From Trichosphaerium sp. ATCC 40318 (Eukaryota > Discosea > Flabellinia > Trichosidae), in the NCBI GenBank assembly GCA_038496445.1, contig JALMLS010000173.1, positions 1 to 64,000 on the forward strand: 64,000 nt of DNA, in the 5' to 3' direction. The position numbers and the translations under genes are program-made. Positions 24,801-35,147 of this stretch are shown in pieces; position 1 is the stretch's first letter, and each line of letters begins with the position of its first letter. The notes beneath the pieces are model-generated. The model made no database searches. It was not told the DNA's origin and worked only from the letters and a program-made list of their open reading frames with translations.

Positions 24801-26098
24801 CTATGTGTACTACCATTAAATATACTAACAATTACATTCCACGCACTTTAAATATTTTAGGGTCCTCAATCTGTAACTCGTCCCGTAATATCTTCTCTGC
24901 CTTCCGAATATCTTCTTCTGAGTCTGTACTGTAAATATTGAGAACAAACAAAACATTTTTGCCCATGGAATGCTGATGAGCAATAAATTTTAGTTCACGT
25001 TCTCCCTAAATTGTAGAGTCAGTTCTGTAAATCTCTTTGTGCTCGTACAGTAACGTCTCCACACAGTAACACGTGGATAATCAAAGGTGCTGAATAAACA
25101 TAATGTTGTGCTTGTAATCTTGAGCGTTCAGTGCTATTTCCAGGGGTATCGATGATGCATATACCAGGCTTGTCTATGCCAAAAATAGGGCTACATTTGG
25201 TCAAAAAAAAAAGTTCCAGATTTTTTTATGTACCGTTGAAATTGGACTTCCTTTACTAGCGGATATTTATGTAGCACCTTCGGTATATCAAATAGTACAC
25301 GCAGTGTTTCACCTGGTTATTATTAGCTGTGTAGTTACAGATAATAGTATACTAACCAAGCTTATCTGCGGAAATTTCTGGATTTTTTTGCAAAGTCGCC
25401 AATACCGATTTAAGTTCCAGGTGCTTGCCTTGTACATCAGGACGATCCCACGTTTGTTTTATATCAGCGTTGGGCTCTAAAGCAACGTGTGCTGCTCTAA
25501 ATTGGTTAAGGATAAAAAAAGTTACGAAGTACAAAAAATTACCTGGCTGTGTCCCGCATTCCTGAAGAAATAATACAAGGACAAGATGTGCACCGTGTTT
25601 TTGCAGTTGGTAGTATATCTGCGCCAAGAAATATATTGCCGAGGGTGCTTTTTCCTGCATTACGACCATAGAGTACCACAGTGGCCTTATCACTTTCAAG
25701 CTTTGGTTCGTTCAATCAGATTTGCTATCAAAAAGTGTACCGTACCCTTTCCAAGTGCTCCCTAGACATTTCATGTACAACAGCAAACGGGGAAGTCCCA
25801 GAAAACAGATTTTTGGAAACGACAGACACCTCCTTCATTTCTGAGAACGATTTTAATGCCATCTACAAATTTAAGTAAGGTGGGGTGGCATATGGGCCGT
25901 TTCACGTACTTGAAATTCTTTGTCTTCATAAAACTCTTTTACTTTTTCTTTTAGCGATATGGTGAGGCCAAGCTGTTCACTGAGCGAATTGATATCAATT
26001 TCTGGCTCCAGCTCTGAGTGTATGTGAGTAATTCAATCATTGGCATTAGAAAAAGCGCTGATACCAGTATTAGTATTTAGTTCCACACTCTTTTCCAT
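21851..26098 (-). CDS. AIG1-like GTPase / RING finger / VPS9 domain protein, left copy
   Basis: Mirror copy of the gene at 30312-34571, about 15 exons. Start ATG 26098 (MEKSVELNTN). The GTPase G1 reads LYGRNAGKSTLGNIFLG, with G3 in GICIIDTPGNSTER and a G4-like FVLNIYSTDSEED. A coiled-coil stretch (KDVERKVKKIHIEIRRFETE) and a membrane-type hydrophobic stretch follow. The RING finger (about 22980-22870) reads CFVCKDTIHRCNHLCTYCAY, then KCPIC. The C-terminal VPS9 module (22201-21851) has SPYQKFCHLREMSRRI, LCGGADKVWPAIIYVITQAK and SADKYLLVTVHSIVQELV. Stop TAG is at 21851-21853. In this copy the P-loop has Arg (YGR) where the right copy has Gly (YGG). Head-to-head with Rab copy C, 239 bp apart. 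All exons seem open, so both copies may be functional. Confidence 0.75.
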
Positions 26099-26337
26099 GG
26101 ACAAAAAGAACTAAAGATTTGTGTTGGTTATCCGTTTATTTGTTTTGTGGTTTGTTCCCTTCCTACTTTTACACTTTGTGCTTTTCAATGAAAGGAACCG
26201 CTAGCGCTACTTTTTTGCTCACTATATGTTATGTTGCTTTGTGGAAAAAAAGAACCGCCAATTTCTTTCATGTGAACGCACAAGGCTCAACATGTGAGTG
26301 AATAGTTCTTGTAAATTCAATAAACAAAAAAACAAAC
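26099..26337. promoter_or_regulatory. Shared divergent promoter, left arm
   Basis: 239 bp between the starts of the GTPase-RING-VPS9 gene (minus) and Rab copy C (plus). Its mirror image (30076-30311) has the same arrangement, so the divergent unit was duplicated as a whole. Confidence 0.5.
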
Positions 26338-27473
26338 ATGACGTGCTGTTCTCCTGTAACCACTAAGCCACCGACAACAGAGCGAACTCTTGTATACAAA
26401 GTTGTAGTTCTTGGGGCCATATATGTGGGTACGGTTTATAACACATTAATATTTACACTAACCTTGTTTTAAGGGAAAACTAGCGTACATAAAATCAAGT
26501 CACTTGTTCAAAACATCTCAACTCATTTGTAGCTTGCCGGGCGCATAACAACAAACACATTTTATGATGGTACGCCAATCACATGTAGCAAAGGCTCAAA
26601 TTACCAGACCAGAAACCCACAATTGCAGCCGCATACTTGACGAAAAATCTTGACACAGACGACGGAAAACAGATAACTCTAGAAATATGGTACGCAAGTC
26701 TATTTTGTTTCATTACACTAATCTTATTCCACCAGGGACACAAGTGGTTTGGAAATGTACGACTTGGATTCAATCTAACGAAATATCCTAGGTGACGAGC
26801 GATACAATTCTATCATACCTATGTACTACAGGTGCGCCATATAAATCGCGATATCTGGTGTTATAAATTAAAGTTACAGTTCGACTGGCTTTTTTTCCCC
26901 AACGTCACAGAATGAGATTATGTATTTATTTCGCTTATAAAATGAGCGTTTTCAACGTGTGGGGAAAAAAAGCGGAGAATTTGAACGAAATCCTTTTTCA
27001 AATACAACTAATTTGTTCCTCTTGTTAACCAATATGCTAGAAACGCAGACCTTGCCCTTATTGTATATGATGTAACCAATTCAGAGTCACTTGAAGTAAG
27101 AGAATTTATTTTCACAAGGAAAAGTGTAACAAGTTTAGAAAGCTGATTATTGGATGAAGACGCTTCAAAAAAAAGTGCTCGATTGTGACACCATTGTATG
27201 TGCAAATAAGATTGATGAAGTAGATCATAGAATCACTTTAGAGGATGGTCAAAGTAAGTTTAACAACCCAAAGGTTGCTGCGTTCATAGAGGTATCAGCA
27301 AAAACAGGAGAGGGTGTTGATGGGTACCTTGAAATTTTAATTACTTTTTTTTACAACTTGATTTTCTGAAACAACTTAGTTTACTTAAACACATGGCAAA
27401 GATTTTGAGCACAAAAACCCCACAAAATTCTCATCAACGTAATGGATTGCGAGTTTTAGAGAGCACAGAATAA
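26338..27473 (+). CDS. Rab-like small GTPase, copy C
   Basis: Seven or eight exons with introns as short as 23 nt (26585-26607) and 27 nt (26506-26532). Joined exons give MTCCSPVTTKPPTTERTL, VVVLGAIYVGKTSVHKIK (G1; the usual first Gly, S/T positions read GAIYVGKTS), a switch I with PTIAAAYLTKN, LEIWDTSGDERYNSIIPMYY (G3), NADLALIVYDVTNSESLE, IVCANKIDEVDH (G4) and FIEVSAKTGEGVDG (G5). The C terminus is LLKHMAKILSTK...VLESTE with stop TAA at 27471-27473. The protein is about 200 residues, normal for a Rab. Odd points: Cys-Cys at residues 3-4 and no C-terminal cysteine for geranylgeranylation. Intact. Confidence 0.85.
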
Positions 27474-27588
27474 ATAGAGTCGCCAAGGCTCACTTTTTTT
27501 GAGCACCATTTCACCTGTTTCGGTTATATTTATTTGTTATCATCATTCAAGTTTGCAAAACTATGCAACTTTTTGCTGTTTGTGACTT

Positions 27589-27846
27589 TTGGTTTCTGTG
27601 TTTAGTCATCAGACAGATCTTGCACCTTCTGTTAGTTCTTACAGGATCTTGAAAAAACAAAATCCACGTGGACATGTACAAGGCATACAAATATTTTTGC
27701 GACACCACGTGTTCTTAACCACCATTATTTTATTTTGTACATTAGCTTATGTAGTTCTAAAACGGGTACAAATTGATAATGCTTTTTTACACGTTAACTT
27801 ACTAGCACAACAGCACATTCAGGCGTATATATTTCACGTGAGATAA
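27589..27846 (+). CDS. Palindrome-centre frame with a hydrophobic segment (doubtful gene)
   Basis: 85 codons. The central part, RHHVFLTTIILFCTLAYVVL, would form one membrane helix, followed by IDNAFLHVNLLAQQHIQAY. A mirror copy is open at 28548-28775 and a truncated one at 20558-20740. Being open in both arms is weak evidence because the arms are near-identical. It could be an alternative 3' exon of the Rab genes or chance. Confidence 0.25.
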   Translation: MVSVFSHQTDLAPSVSSYRILKKQNPRGHVQGIQIFLRHHVFLTTIILFCTLAYVVLKRVQIDNAFLHVNLLAQQHIQAYIFHVR

Positions 27847-27945
27847 CGTAAAAACCACAAAGAAAATTAAATTGATTACAAGCGCTTCCAAAGTATCTTG
27901 AGCTGAGTGTACGGTATTTCCATAGCGTAATAATCCGTTTTAGAG

Positions 27946-28449
27946 TATAGGTGACAACTGTTGGATTAGAGGTCATCAGAGGCACCAACAGAACTCAACG
28001 CTAATGTACCAAATAAATATAATTTGTTGAAACACGTGTAGCAATAATATGTACGCGTTGTACACTGGATTGTATTTCCTCCGGAACTGACAAGATCCGT
28101 CAGATCTTGTAGTTTTTGACAGATCTTGCAAGAACTAACAAGATCTTGTAAGAACTAACAGAAGTTGCAAGATCTGTCAGATCTGACTAAACACGAAACC
28201 AAAAGTCACAAACAGCAAAAAGTTGCAAAGATTAGCAAACTTGAATGATACGGACAATACCCACATTTGATTACCATTGCAACATCCTCTTTGGCTACAA
28301 GGTTTGTAAACCTAAATATATTGAGTGGTATGACATGGATGAAGCTGCTTGAAACAGTACATGAAGACAAATATAACTGACAGAATCTTGTAAGTTTGGT
28401 AATCAGGGAAAAAAGGAACCGCACCTCTAATGTACAACGATTGTCTCCT
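27946..28449. repeat. Asymmetric spacer at the palindrome centre
   Basis: About 500 bp that is not mirrored across the axis. It contains a cluster of near-repeats of AGATCTTGCAAGAACTAAC and TCAGATCTG (28095-28190), also found at 20690-20790, 28740-28790 and, diverged, at 40535-40575. It also includes sequence resembling 20225-20330. Likely the loop formed when the inverted duplication arose. Confidence 0.6.
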
Positions 28450-28547
28450 ACTAAAACGGATTATTACGCTATGGAAATACCGTACACTCAGCTCAAGATA
28501 CTTTGGAAGCGCTTGTAATCAATTTAATTTTCTTTGTGGTTTTTACG

Positions 28548-28775
28548 TTATCTCACGTGAAATATATACGCCTGAATGTGCTGTTGTGCTAGTAAGTTAA
28601 CGTGTAAAAAAGCATTATCAATTTGTACCCGTTTTAGAACTACATAAGTTAATGTACCAAATAAAATAATGGTGGCTAAGAACACGTGGTGTCGTAATAA
28701 TATTTGTATGCCTTGTATATGTCCACGTGGATTTTGTTTTTTCAGAGATCCTGTAAGAACTAACAGAAGGTGCAA
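28548..28775 (-). CDS. Mirror copy of the palindrome-centre hydrophobic frame (doubtful)
   Basis: 75 codons, reading RHHVFLATIILFGTLTYVVL and the same tail as 27589-27846. Substitutions relative to the other copy keep the hydrophobic character. Same reservations apply. Confidence 0.25.
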   Translation of the reverse strand: MHLLLVLTGSLKKQNPRGHIQGIQILLRHHVFLATIILFGTLTYVVLKRVQIDNAFLHVNLLAQQHIQAYIFHVR

Positions 28776-28972
28776 GATCTGTCAGATGACTAAACACGAA
28801 ACCAAAATCACAAACAGCAAAAAGTTGCAAACTTGAACAATATGGACAATGTGGTAACAAATAAATATAACCGAAACAGTTGAAGTGCTCAAAAAAGTGA
28901 GCCTTGGCGACTCTATTTATTATGAACAATTTACCTTTAACATTCTGAATTGATACAATCACTTTGTGCTCT

Positions 28973-30075
28973 TTATAAATTTACCAGTCCTCCCTGTTTA
29001 TGAGAGCTTTGTGGGGGTTTGGCACTCAAAATCTTTGCCATGTGTGCAAGTAAGCTAAGTTGTTTCAGAACATCAGGGTGTAACAAAAAAAGTAATTAAA
29101 AATCTGTTTCAAAGTACCCATCAACACCCTCTCCTGTTGAAGCTGATACCTCTGTGAACGCGGTAACCTGTAGATCTTCAAACTTGCATTGAACTTCCTC
29201 TGAAGTGACTGTTCGATCTACTCTATCAATCTTATTTGCACATACAATGGTGTAACAATCGGGCACATTTTTTTGAAGCTCCCTCATCCAATAATCAGCT
29301 CTCTAAACTTGTTACACTTTTCCTAGTGAAAACCACCCTGGTGACAATAAATAAATTCTCTTACTTCGAGTGACTCTGAATTGGTTACATCATATACAAT
29401 AAGGGCAAGGTCTGCGTTTCTAGCATATTGGTTAACAAGAGGAACCAATTAGTTATATTTGAAAAAGGATTTCCTTCAAATTCTCTGCTTTTTTTCACCA
29501 CGTTGGGAAAAAAAGTCAGAGTTGAACATAGTCGAACTGCAACTTTAATTACACCAGCGGTTTATATGGCGCACCTGTAGTATATAGGCATAAGAGCCTT
29601 GTATCGCTCGTGACCTAGGATATTTCGTTAGATTGTATCCAAATTGTACATTTCCAAACCACTTGTGTCCCTAGTGGAATAACATTAGTGTAATGAACAC
29701 AATAAACTTACTTACCATATTTCTAGACCTATCTGTGTTCCTTCGTCTGTGACAAGGTCTTTCGTCATGTATACGCCTCCAATTGTGGGTTCCTTGTCTG
29801 GTAATTTGAGTTTGATATAGACATATGATTGGCGTACCATCATCAAATGTGTTGTTTATTATGCGTGTGCCAAGCTACAAATGAGTTGAGATGTTTGAAC
29901 AAGTGACTTGATTTTATGTACGCTAGTTTTCCCTTAAAACAAGGTTAGTGTAAATATTAATGTATTATAAAACCGTACCCACAAATATGGCCCCAAGAAA
30001 TACAACTTTGTATCTTGTAAGAGTTTCCTCGTTTGTTGGTGGGTTTTCTACAGTGTAACAGCAAGAGGTGCTCAT
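28973..30075 (-). CDS. Rab-like small GTPase, copy D
   Basis: Mirror partner of copy C, transcribed leftward from ATG 30075. Exons give MSTSCCYTVENPPTNEETL, VVFLGAIFVG joined to KTSVHKIK, PTIGGVYMTKDLVTDEGTQ, LEIWDTSG, HERYKALMPIYYR, IVCANKIDRVDR (G4), TEVSASTGEGVDG (G5) and the C terminus LLAHMAKILSAKPPQSSHKQ ending GLVNL with stop at 28973-28975. Cys-Cys is at residues 5-6 and there is no C-terminal Cys. It has diverged from copy C at many residues (for example the stretch TVTSEEVQCKFEDL), more than the flanking arms seem to have, so the copies may be specialising. Head-to-head with the right GTPase-RING-VPS9 gene. Confidence 0.85.
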
Positions 30076-30311
30076 GTTATTTTTTTTTTTTGTTTATTGA
30101 ATTTACAAGAACTATTCACTCACATGTTGAGCCTTGTGCGTTCACATGAAAGAAATTGGCGGTTCTTTAGTTCCACAAAGCATAACATAAAGTGAGCAAA
30201 AAAAATACGGTTCCTTTCATTGAAAAACAAAGTGTAAAAGTAGGAAGGAACCAACTACAAAACAGAAAATAAACGGACAAACCAACACAAACACGACTAG
30301 TTCTTTTGTCC

Positions 30312-33300
30312 ATGGAAAAGAGTGTGGAACTAAATACTAATGGTACCAGTGGTTATTCTTATGCCAACAATTGAATTACTCACATACACTCAAGAGTTGG
30401 AGCTAGAAATTGATATCAATTTGCTCAGTGAACAGCTTGGCCTCACCATATTGCTGAAAGAAAAAGTAAAAGAGTTTTATGAAGACAAAGAATTTCAAGT
30501 GCGTGAAACGGCCCATATGCCACCCCACCTTACTTAAATTTGTAGACGGCATTAAAATCGTTCTCAGAAATGAAGGAGGTGTCTGTCGTTTCCAAAAATC
30601 TGTTTTCTGGGACTTCCCCGTTTGCTGTTGTACATGAAATGTCTAGGGAGCACTTGAAAAGGGTAAGGTACACTTTTTGATATTAAATCTGATTAAACGA
30701 ACCACAGCTCGAAAGTGATAAGGCCACTGTGGTACTCTATGGTGGTAATGCAGGAAAAAGCACCCTTGGCAATATATTTCTTGGCGCAGATATACTACCA
30801 ACAGCAAAAACACGGTGCACATCTTGTTCTTGTATTATTTCTTCAGGAATGCGGGACACAGCCAGGTAATTTTTTGTACTTCGTAACTTTTTTTTCCTTA
30901 AACCAATTTAGAGCAGCACGCGTTGCTTTAGAGCCCAACGCTGATATAAAACAAACGTGGGATCGTCCTGATGTACAAGGCAAGCACCTGGAACTTAAAT
31001 CGGTATTGGCGACTTTGCAAAAAAATCCAGAAATTTCCGCAGATAAGCTTGGTTAGTATACTATTATCTGTAACTACACAGCTAATAATAACCAAGGTGA
31101 AACACTACGTGTACTATTTGATATACCGAAGGCGCTGCATAAATATCCGCTAGTAAAGGAAGTCCAATTTCAACAGTACTTAAAAAAATCTGGAACTTTT
31201 TTTTTGACCAAATGTAGCCCTATTTTTGGCATAGACAAGCCTGGTATATGCATCATCGATACCCCTGGAAATAGCACTGAACGCTCAAGATTACAAGCAA
31301 AACATTATGTTTATTCAGCATCTTTGATTATCCACGTGTTACTGTGTGGAGATGTTACTGTACGAGCACAAAGAGATTTACAGAACTGACTCTACAATTT
31401 AGGGAGAACGTGAACTAAAATTTATTGCTCATCAACATTCCATGGGCAAAAATGTTTTGTTTGTTCTCAATATTTACAGTACAGACTCAGAAGAAGATAT
31501 TCGGAAGGCAGAGAAGATATTACGGGACGAGTTACAGATTGAGGACCCTAAAATATTTAAAGTGCGTGGAATTTAATTGTTTGTAATATTTAATGGTAGC
31601 ACACATAGTTCAACATAAAGCAATGTAGTAAAGGTGAAAAGAGTCCAGATTTCACTAAGTTCAAAAGAGCTCTCAGTGAAAGTTTGCAAGCAGTGTCAAA
31701 CACAACAGTATCAACAATGTTGAGTAATATGCGTCAATTGATTCGGTATGGAAACATGGATAGAATACATTTGTGCCTGTTGATCCTCTATTTAGTGTGC
31801 AGCATTTATTCTTGTCCAAGATAATATTGGCACATGTTACGAAATCGATTGATAAGCCAAACACTACTCTGTCCAAGATTGATTACAAAGATGTTGAACG
31901 AAAAGTTAAAAAAATACATATTGAGATTCGAAGATTTGAAACGGAAGCAAGACTAAAAGTAGAAGAAGTTAAGAAAAATTTCAAGGCGCGTTTCTCAACA
32001 GTAGTAGACAAATTTAAAAACGTACTGTGTGGTTCTACTATATTAGAGGTATGTGTATCGTTTTTTTTTTCATCAACAACTGTTCTCTTATGACGTGCTT
32101 ATTGGTTTTTGTCTTTAGGAAATGACACCAACAGTTCCTTTTGAATTACCAACAAGTTCACGCTGGTTCCAAAGCAATAGGCACTTCACTGACTACGAGT
32201 CGAAGGTTTATGAACAATTAAAGATAAATTTTGATAGATATTCACATGATACTCTGATTACCTTTGTCCATGAAGAGCGAAAAAAACTAGATGTGTGAGT
32301 GTTTTGTATTATTTGATCACGTGTATTTAACAATTAATTTAATTCAAAAGGTGGATACAAAGTCAAGTAGAAAGCTTACAAACAATCACCAGAGAAGTTT
32401 TTAAGAATAAAAGTAGTTCAGTTTGGTACGTTCAAATCATATGTACAACGAATGAAAAAAAAAAAAAAAAGGAAGAGAGTACCTTCAGTGGGTTTTGCCT
32501 TGCTTTCACACATTTTATTTAAATTTGTGGTCATGGTTTTCTTTAGCTCATCTCAAACTCTTGAATTGAGTACTCAGGTTCGTTATTTATTACTATTTTT
32601 TACCAAAGTGTACTTATAAATTGATAGTGGAATGCTCAACGATTAGGTATATACCATTCGTCCGTTTAATTTCTTAGTCTCATATTTTTCCAAGCACCTA
32701 CAAGTTCAAATGTTGCTACAGCTTCATTTGGCGTTGCTGGTGCTGCAAGTGTAGCAATAGTTGGTACAACAATATTATTGAATACTACTTATTGATCCCT
32801 GCAGCTGCCACGATGCTATCTGTACTTACAGTGACTACTGGTGGTATGGCCGTTCTGGCTGTTGGAGCGGGAGCAATTGCTCTTCCAAACATATGGCCTT
32901 CTACAATGCCGTCTGGAAACGATGAACAAGGTATGGTTTGTAGTGCTTTTATGTTTGTTTAGACTAACACGATGCTAACACGATGTAGAAACCAAACAGA
33001 GACTATTTGAAATGCTGATAAAGAACTTAAAAGATATCACAAACAAGGCAGAGTTCACTAATTTGACTAATAAGGCTCTGGGCAACCTTGAAGGGAATAT
33101 TGCGTACATATGTAATTGCCTTAATGTTTGCGTCTTAGACATTGAGAGTGTTGTTAACGTAAGAATACTTAACTGGTTTTTTTTTTTTATCTATTGTAAT
33201 CTAACCTAATAATGCAGGCGCAACGATTGTCTTTGGACTTAACTGAAACTGCACTATGTGAATATGTATGGAAGAGAGAGTTCTTGACAAAACATAGAGT

Positions 33301-34571
33301 AAAAATAGAGGGGGCATGTACTCAATATAACTTTAATACTGCAGAAATAAGAGAGAAAGTTGACCCAGCAACAGAAAGCATGGTATTTAAAAAAATTCAC
33401 GCTTTAACACTCACATGATTTGTTAAGACACCAATATGTTTTGTGTGTAAAGACCCAATTCATCGTTGCAACCATTTATGTACCTATTGTGCTTATAAGC
33501 TAAAAGAGAAGTGTCCTATATGCGAAGGTGGCATAACTGGGTGGATGGTAGATAAAATAAAACCAGAAAACCATCAAGTACGTTACTTTAGAAATGTGAT
33601 TATTTCTGATATATTCAACAAGGTTTACAAGAATAGTACGGTATATAGTACTACTGCGTTATATGAACAACTAGAGTACGTCATGGTACCCTTATAAGTC
33701 TAAATTGTAGAGTAGACAACATGAGAATTCTATTAAACAATTTGGTATTTTGTTTGGTCAAAAGCACACCACGTCAGATGTCAAAGAACTTGCTTGTGCA
33801 TTGAAAGATGTACTCGCTAAGATAGTTGGCAACTTTACACCAAAATTTAAGCTCCCATATGAGGTTAAAAATACGATTATGGCTTGGGTACATGCCAAAC
33901 TATTTGAGGAACAAGATATCTCTTCTCTAGTGTATGGCACATACAAAAGACATGTACTTAAGATACTTTCCACCATGTACCTTCAAGCCTAATTTTCTAT
34001 TTATTTAGTACGAAAAGGAAGATAAGGAGTTGACCAAGGCTATGCTTGAACACACAAACGACCCCTTGCCAGAAGCACGTGTTCCAAAATATTCTTTTGT
34101 ACTTAATATTTTACGAAATAGGTGCTCCAAGGTTCTACACAGTGGAAAGATGCTGTTGATGCAATAAAACGAATGTCAGAAGCGAAATCTCCTTACCAAA
34201 AATTTTGTCACTTAAGAGAGATGAGTCGACGTATCGGCATTTGCATAAGTATTACCGAAAAAAAAAAAAAAGCAGCTTCTCAACCTATTACGGAAAAGAA
34301 AAAAAGAAGCACATTCTCAATTTTTTCCCAAAAAACAAAAGACAAAGAGCCAAAACCGTATGACTATTACTTTTTATGTGGTGGAGCTGATGAAGTATGG
34401 CCTGCTTTAACTTATGTCATAACACAAGCAAAGTACCAGTACATGCTATCAGACATCAATCTTGTCTACGATAGTTTGTATGACTCTCTTGAAAGTGCTG
34501 ATGAGTATCTTCTACTAACTGTACACAATATCGTAAAAAAATTGGTGTCTATTTTAAATCATGGAAACTAG
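30312..34571 (+). CDS. AIG1-like GTPase / RING finger / VPS9 domain protein, right copy
   Basis: Start ATG 30312 (MEKSVELNTN), about 15 exons, stop TAG 34569-34571. Domain order: an N-terminal helical part (LLSEQLGLTILLKEKVKEFY); a GTPase with G1 VVLYGGNAGKSTLGNIFLG, like AIG1/GIMAP but one residue shorter than G-x4-GKS; G3 IIDTPG; G4-like VLNIYSTD. Next come a coiled coil (33-codon charged run from 31870) and a glycine/alanine-rich hydrophobic stretch (TTGGMAVLAVGAGAIALP, about 32835-32890) that may insert in membrane. An MDM2/XIAP-type RING at 33437-33530 reads CFVCKDPIHRCNHLC then KCPIC. The C-terminal module (33750-34571) is preceded by KNTIMAWVHAKLFEEQDI, and its VPS9 core reads SPYQKFCHLREMSRRI, LCGGADEVWPALTYVITQAK and SADEYLLLTVHNIVKKL, keeping the Asp and Tyr that VPS9 domains use on Rab5-type GTPases. 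The architecture predicts membrane trafficking plus ubiquitin-ligase function; substrates are inferred. Confidence 0.78.
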
Positions 34572-35147
34572 ATAAAAACCTTTTTGGCATAGTTTATGGT
34601 GTTTTTTTTTGTAAAATTGTTTCACAAAAGTTGACTAGTCTGTTCAGCTCTTGACAAGGACTGGTATGAAAGCCCCTTAGTACCATTCTCTTCGACTGTA
34701 TAGTTCAACATAAATCCATTGAGAATAGCAATACAACTCGGCTATGTTCTCCAGATCCAGTGAAAAGAAGAAGAACAGAAATAATTAAGCTATGTAGAGG
34801 TGTGGTTCCTTTTTTCCCTGTGATTAACAGAACTAACAAAACTTACAAGATCCTGTCAGTGTAGTTAGTTCTTTGCAGCACTTTGATACTTGAACAATAT
34901 GAACAATAGCTATCTTAGCTTGTAAATAACCACCTAGTAAGAATAAGTTTAGAAACGTTATATTTGTCTTCATGTACAGTTTCAAGCGGCTCCATCCATG
35001 TCATACCACTCAATATATTAAGGTTTACAAACCTTGTAGCCAAGAGGATATTGCAATGGTAATCAAATGTGGGTATATCTTTAAACTTGAGGCAAAATCT
35101 AACCAGAAAAAGGTCTTGTAAATTCAATAACAACTCCAGGAAATACA

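Larger units (their letters stand above)
21600..27945. repeat. Left arm of giant imperfect palindrome
   Basis: The whole stretch is the reverse complement of about 28450-34860 with roughly 95 percent identity by eye. Mirror pairs of landmarks sum to about 56,410 (GTPase gene starts 26098/30312; Rab starts 26338/30075; stops 21851/34571), putting the axis near 28,205. Differences are scattered substitutions and small indels, and both arms keep open exons. Confidence 0.9.
28450..34860. repeat. Right arm of giant imperfect palindrome
   Basis: Reverse complement of 21600-27945. Beyond 34860 the mirror continues in broken form to about 36200, where Rab copy E is intact and its left counterpart, copy B, is deleted. 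Confidence 0.9.
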
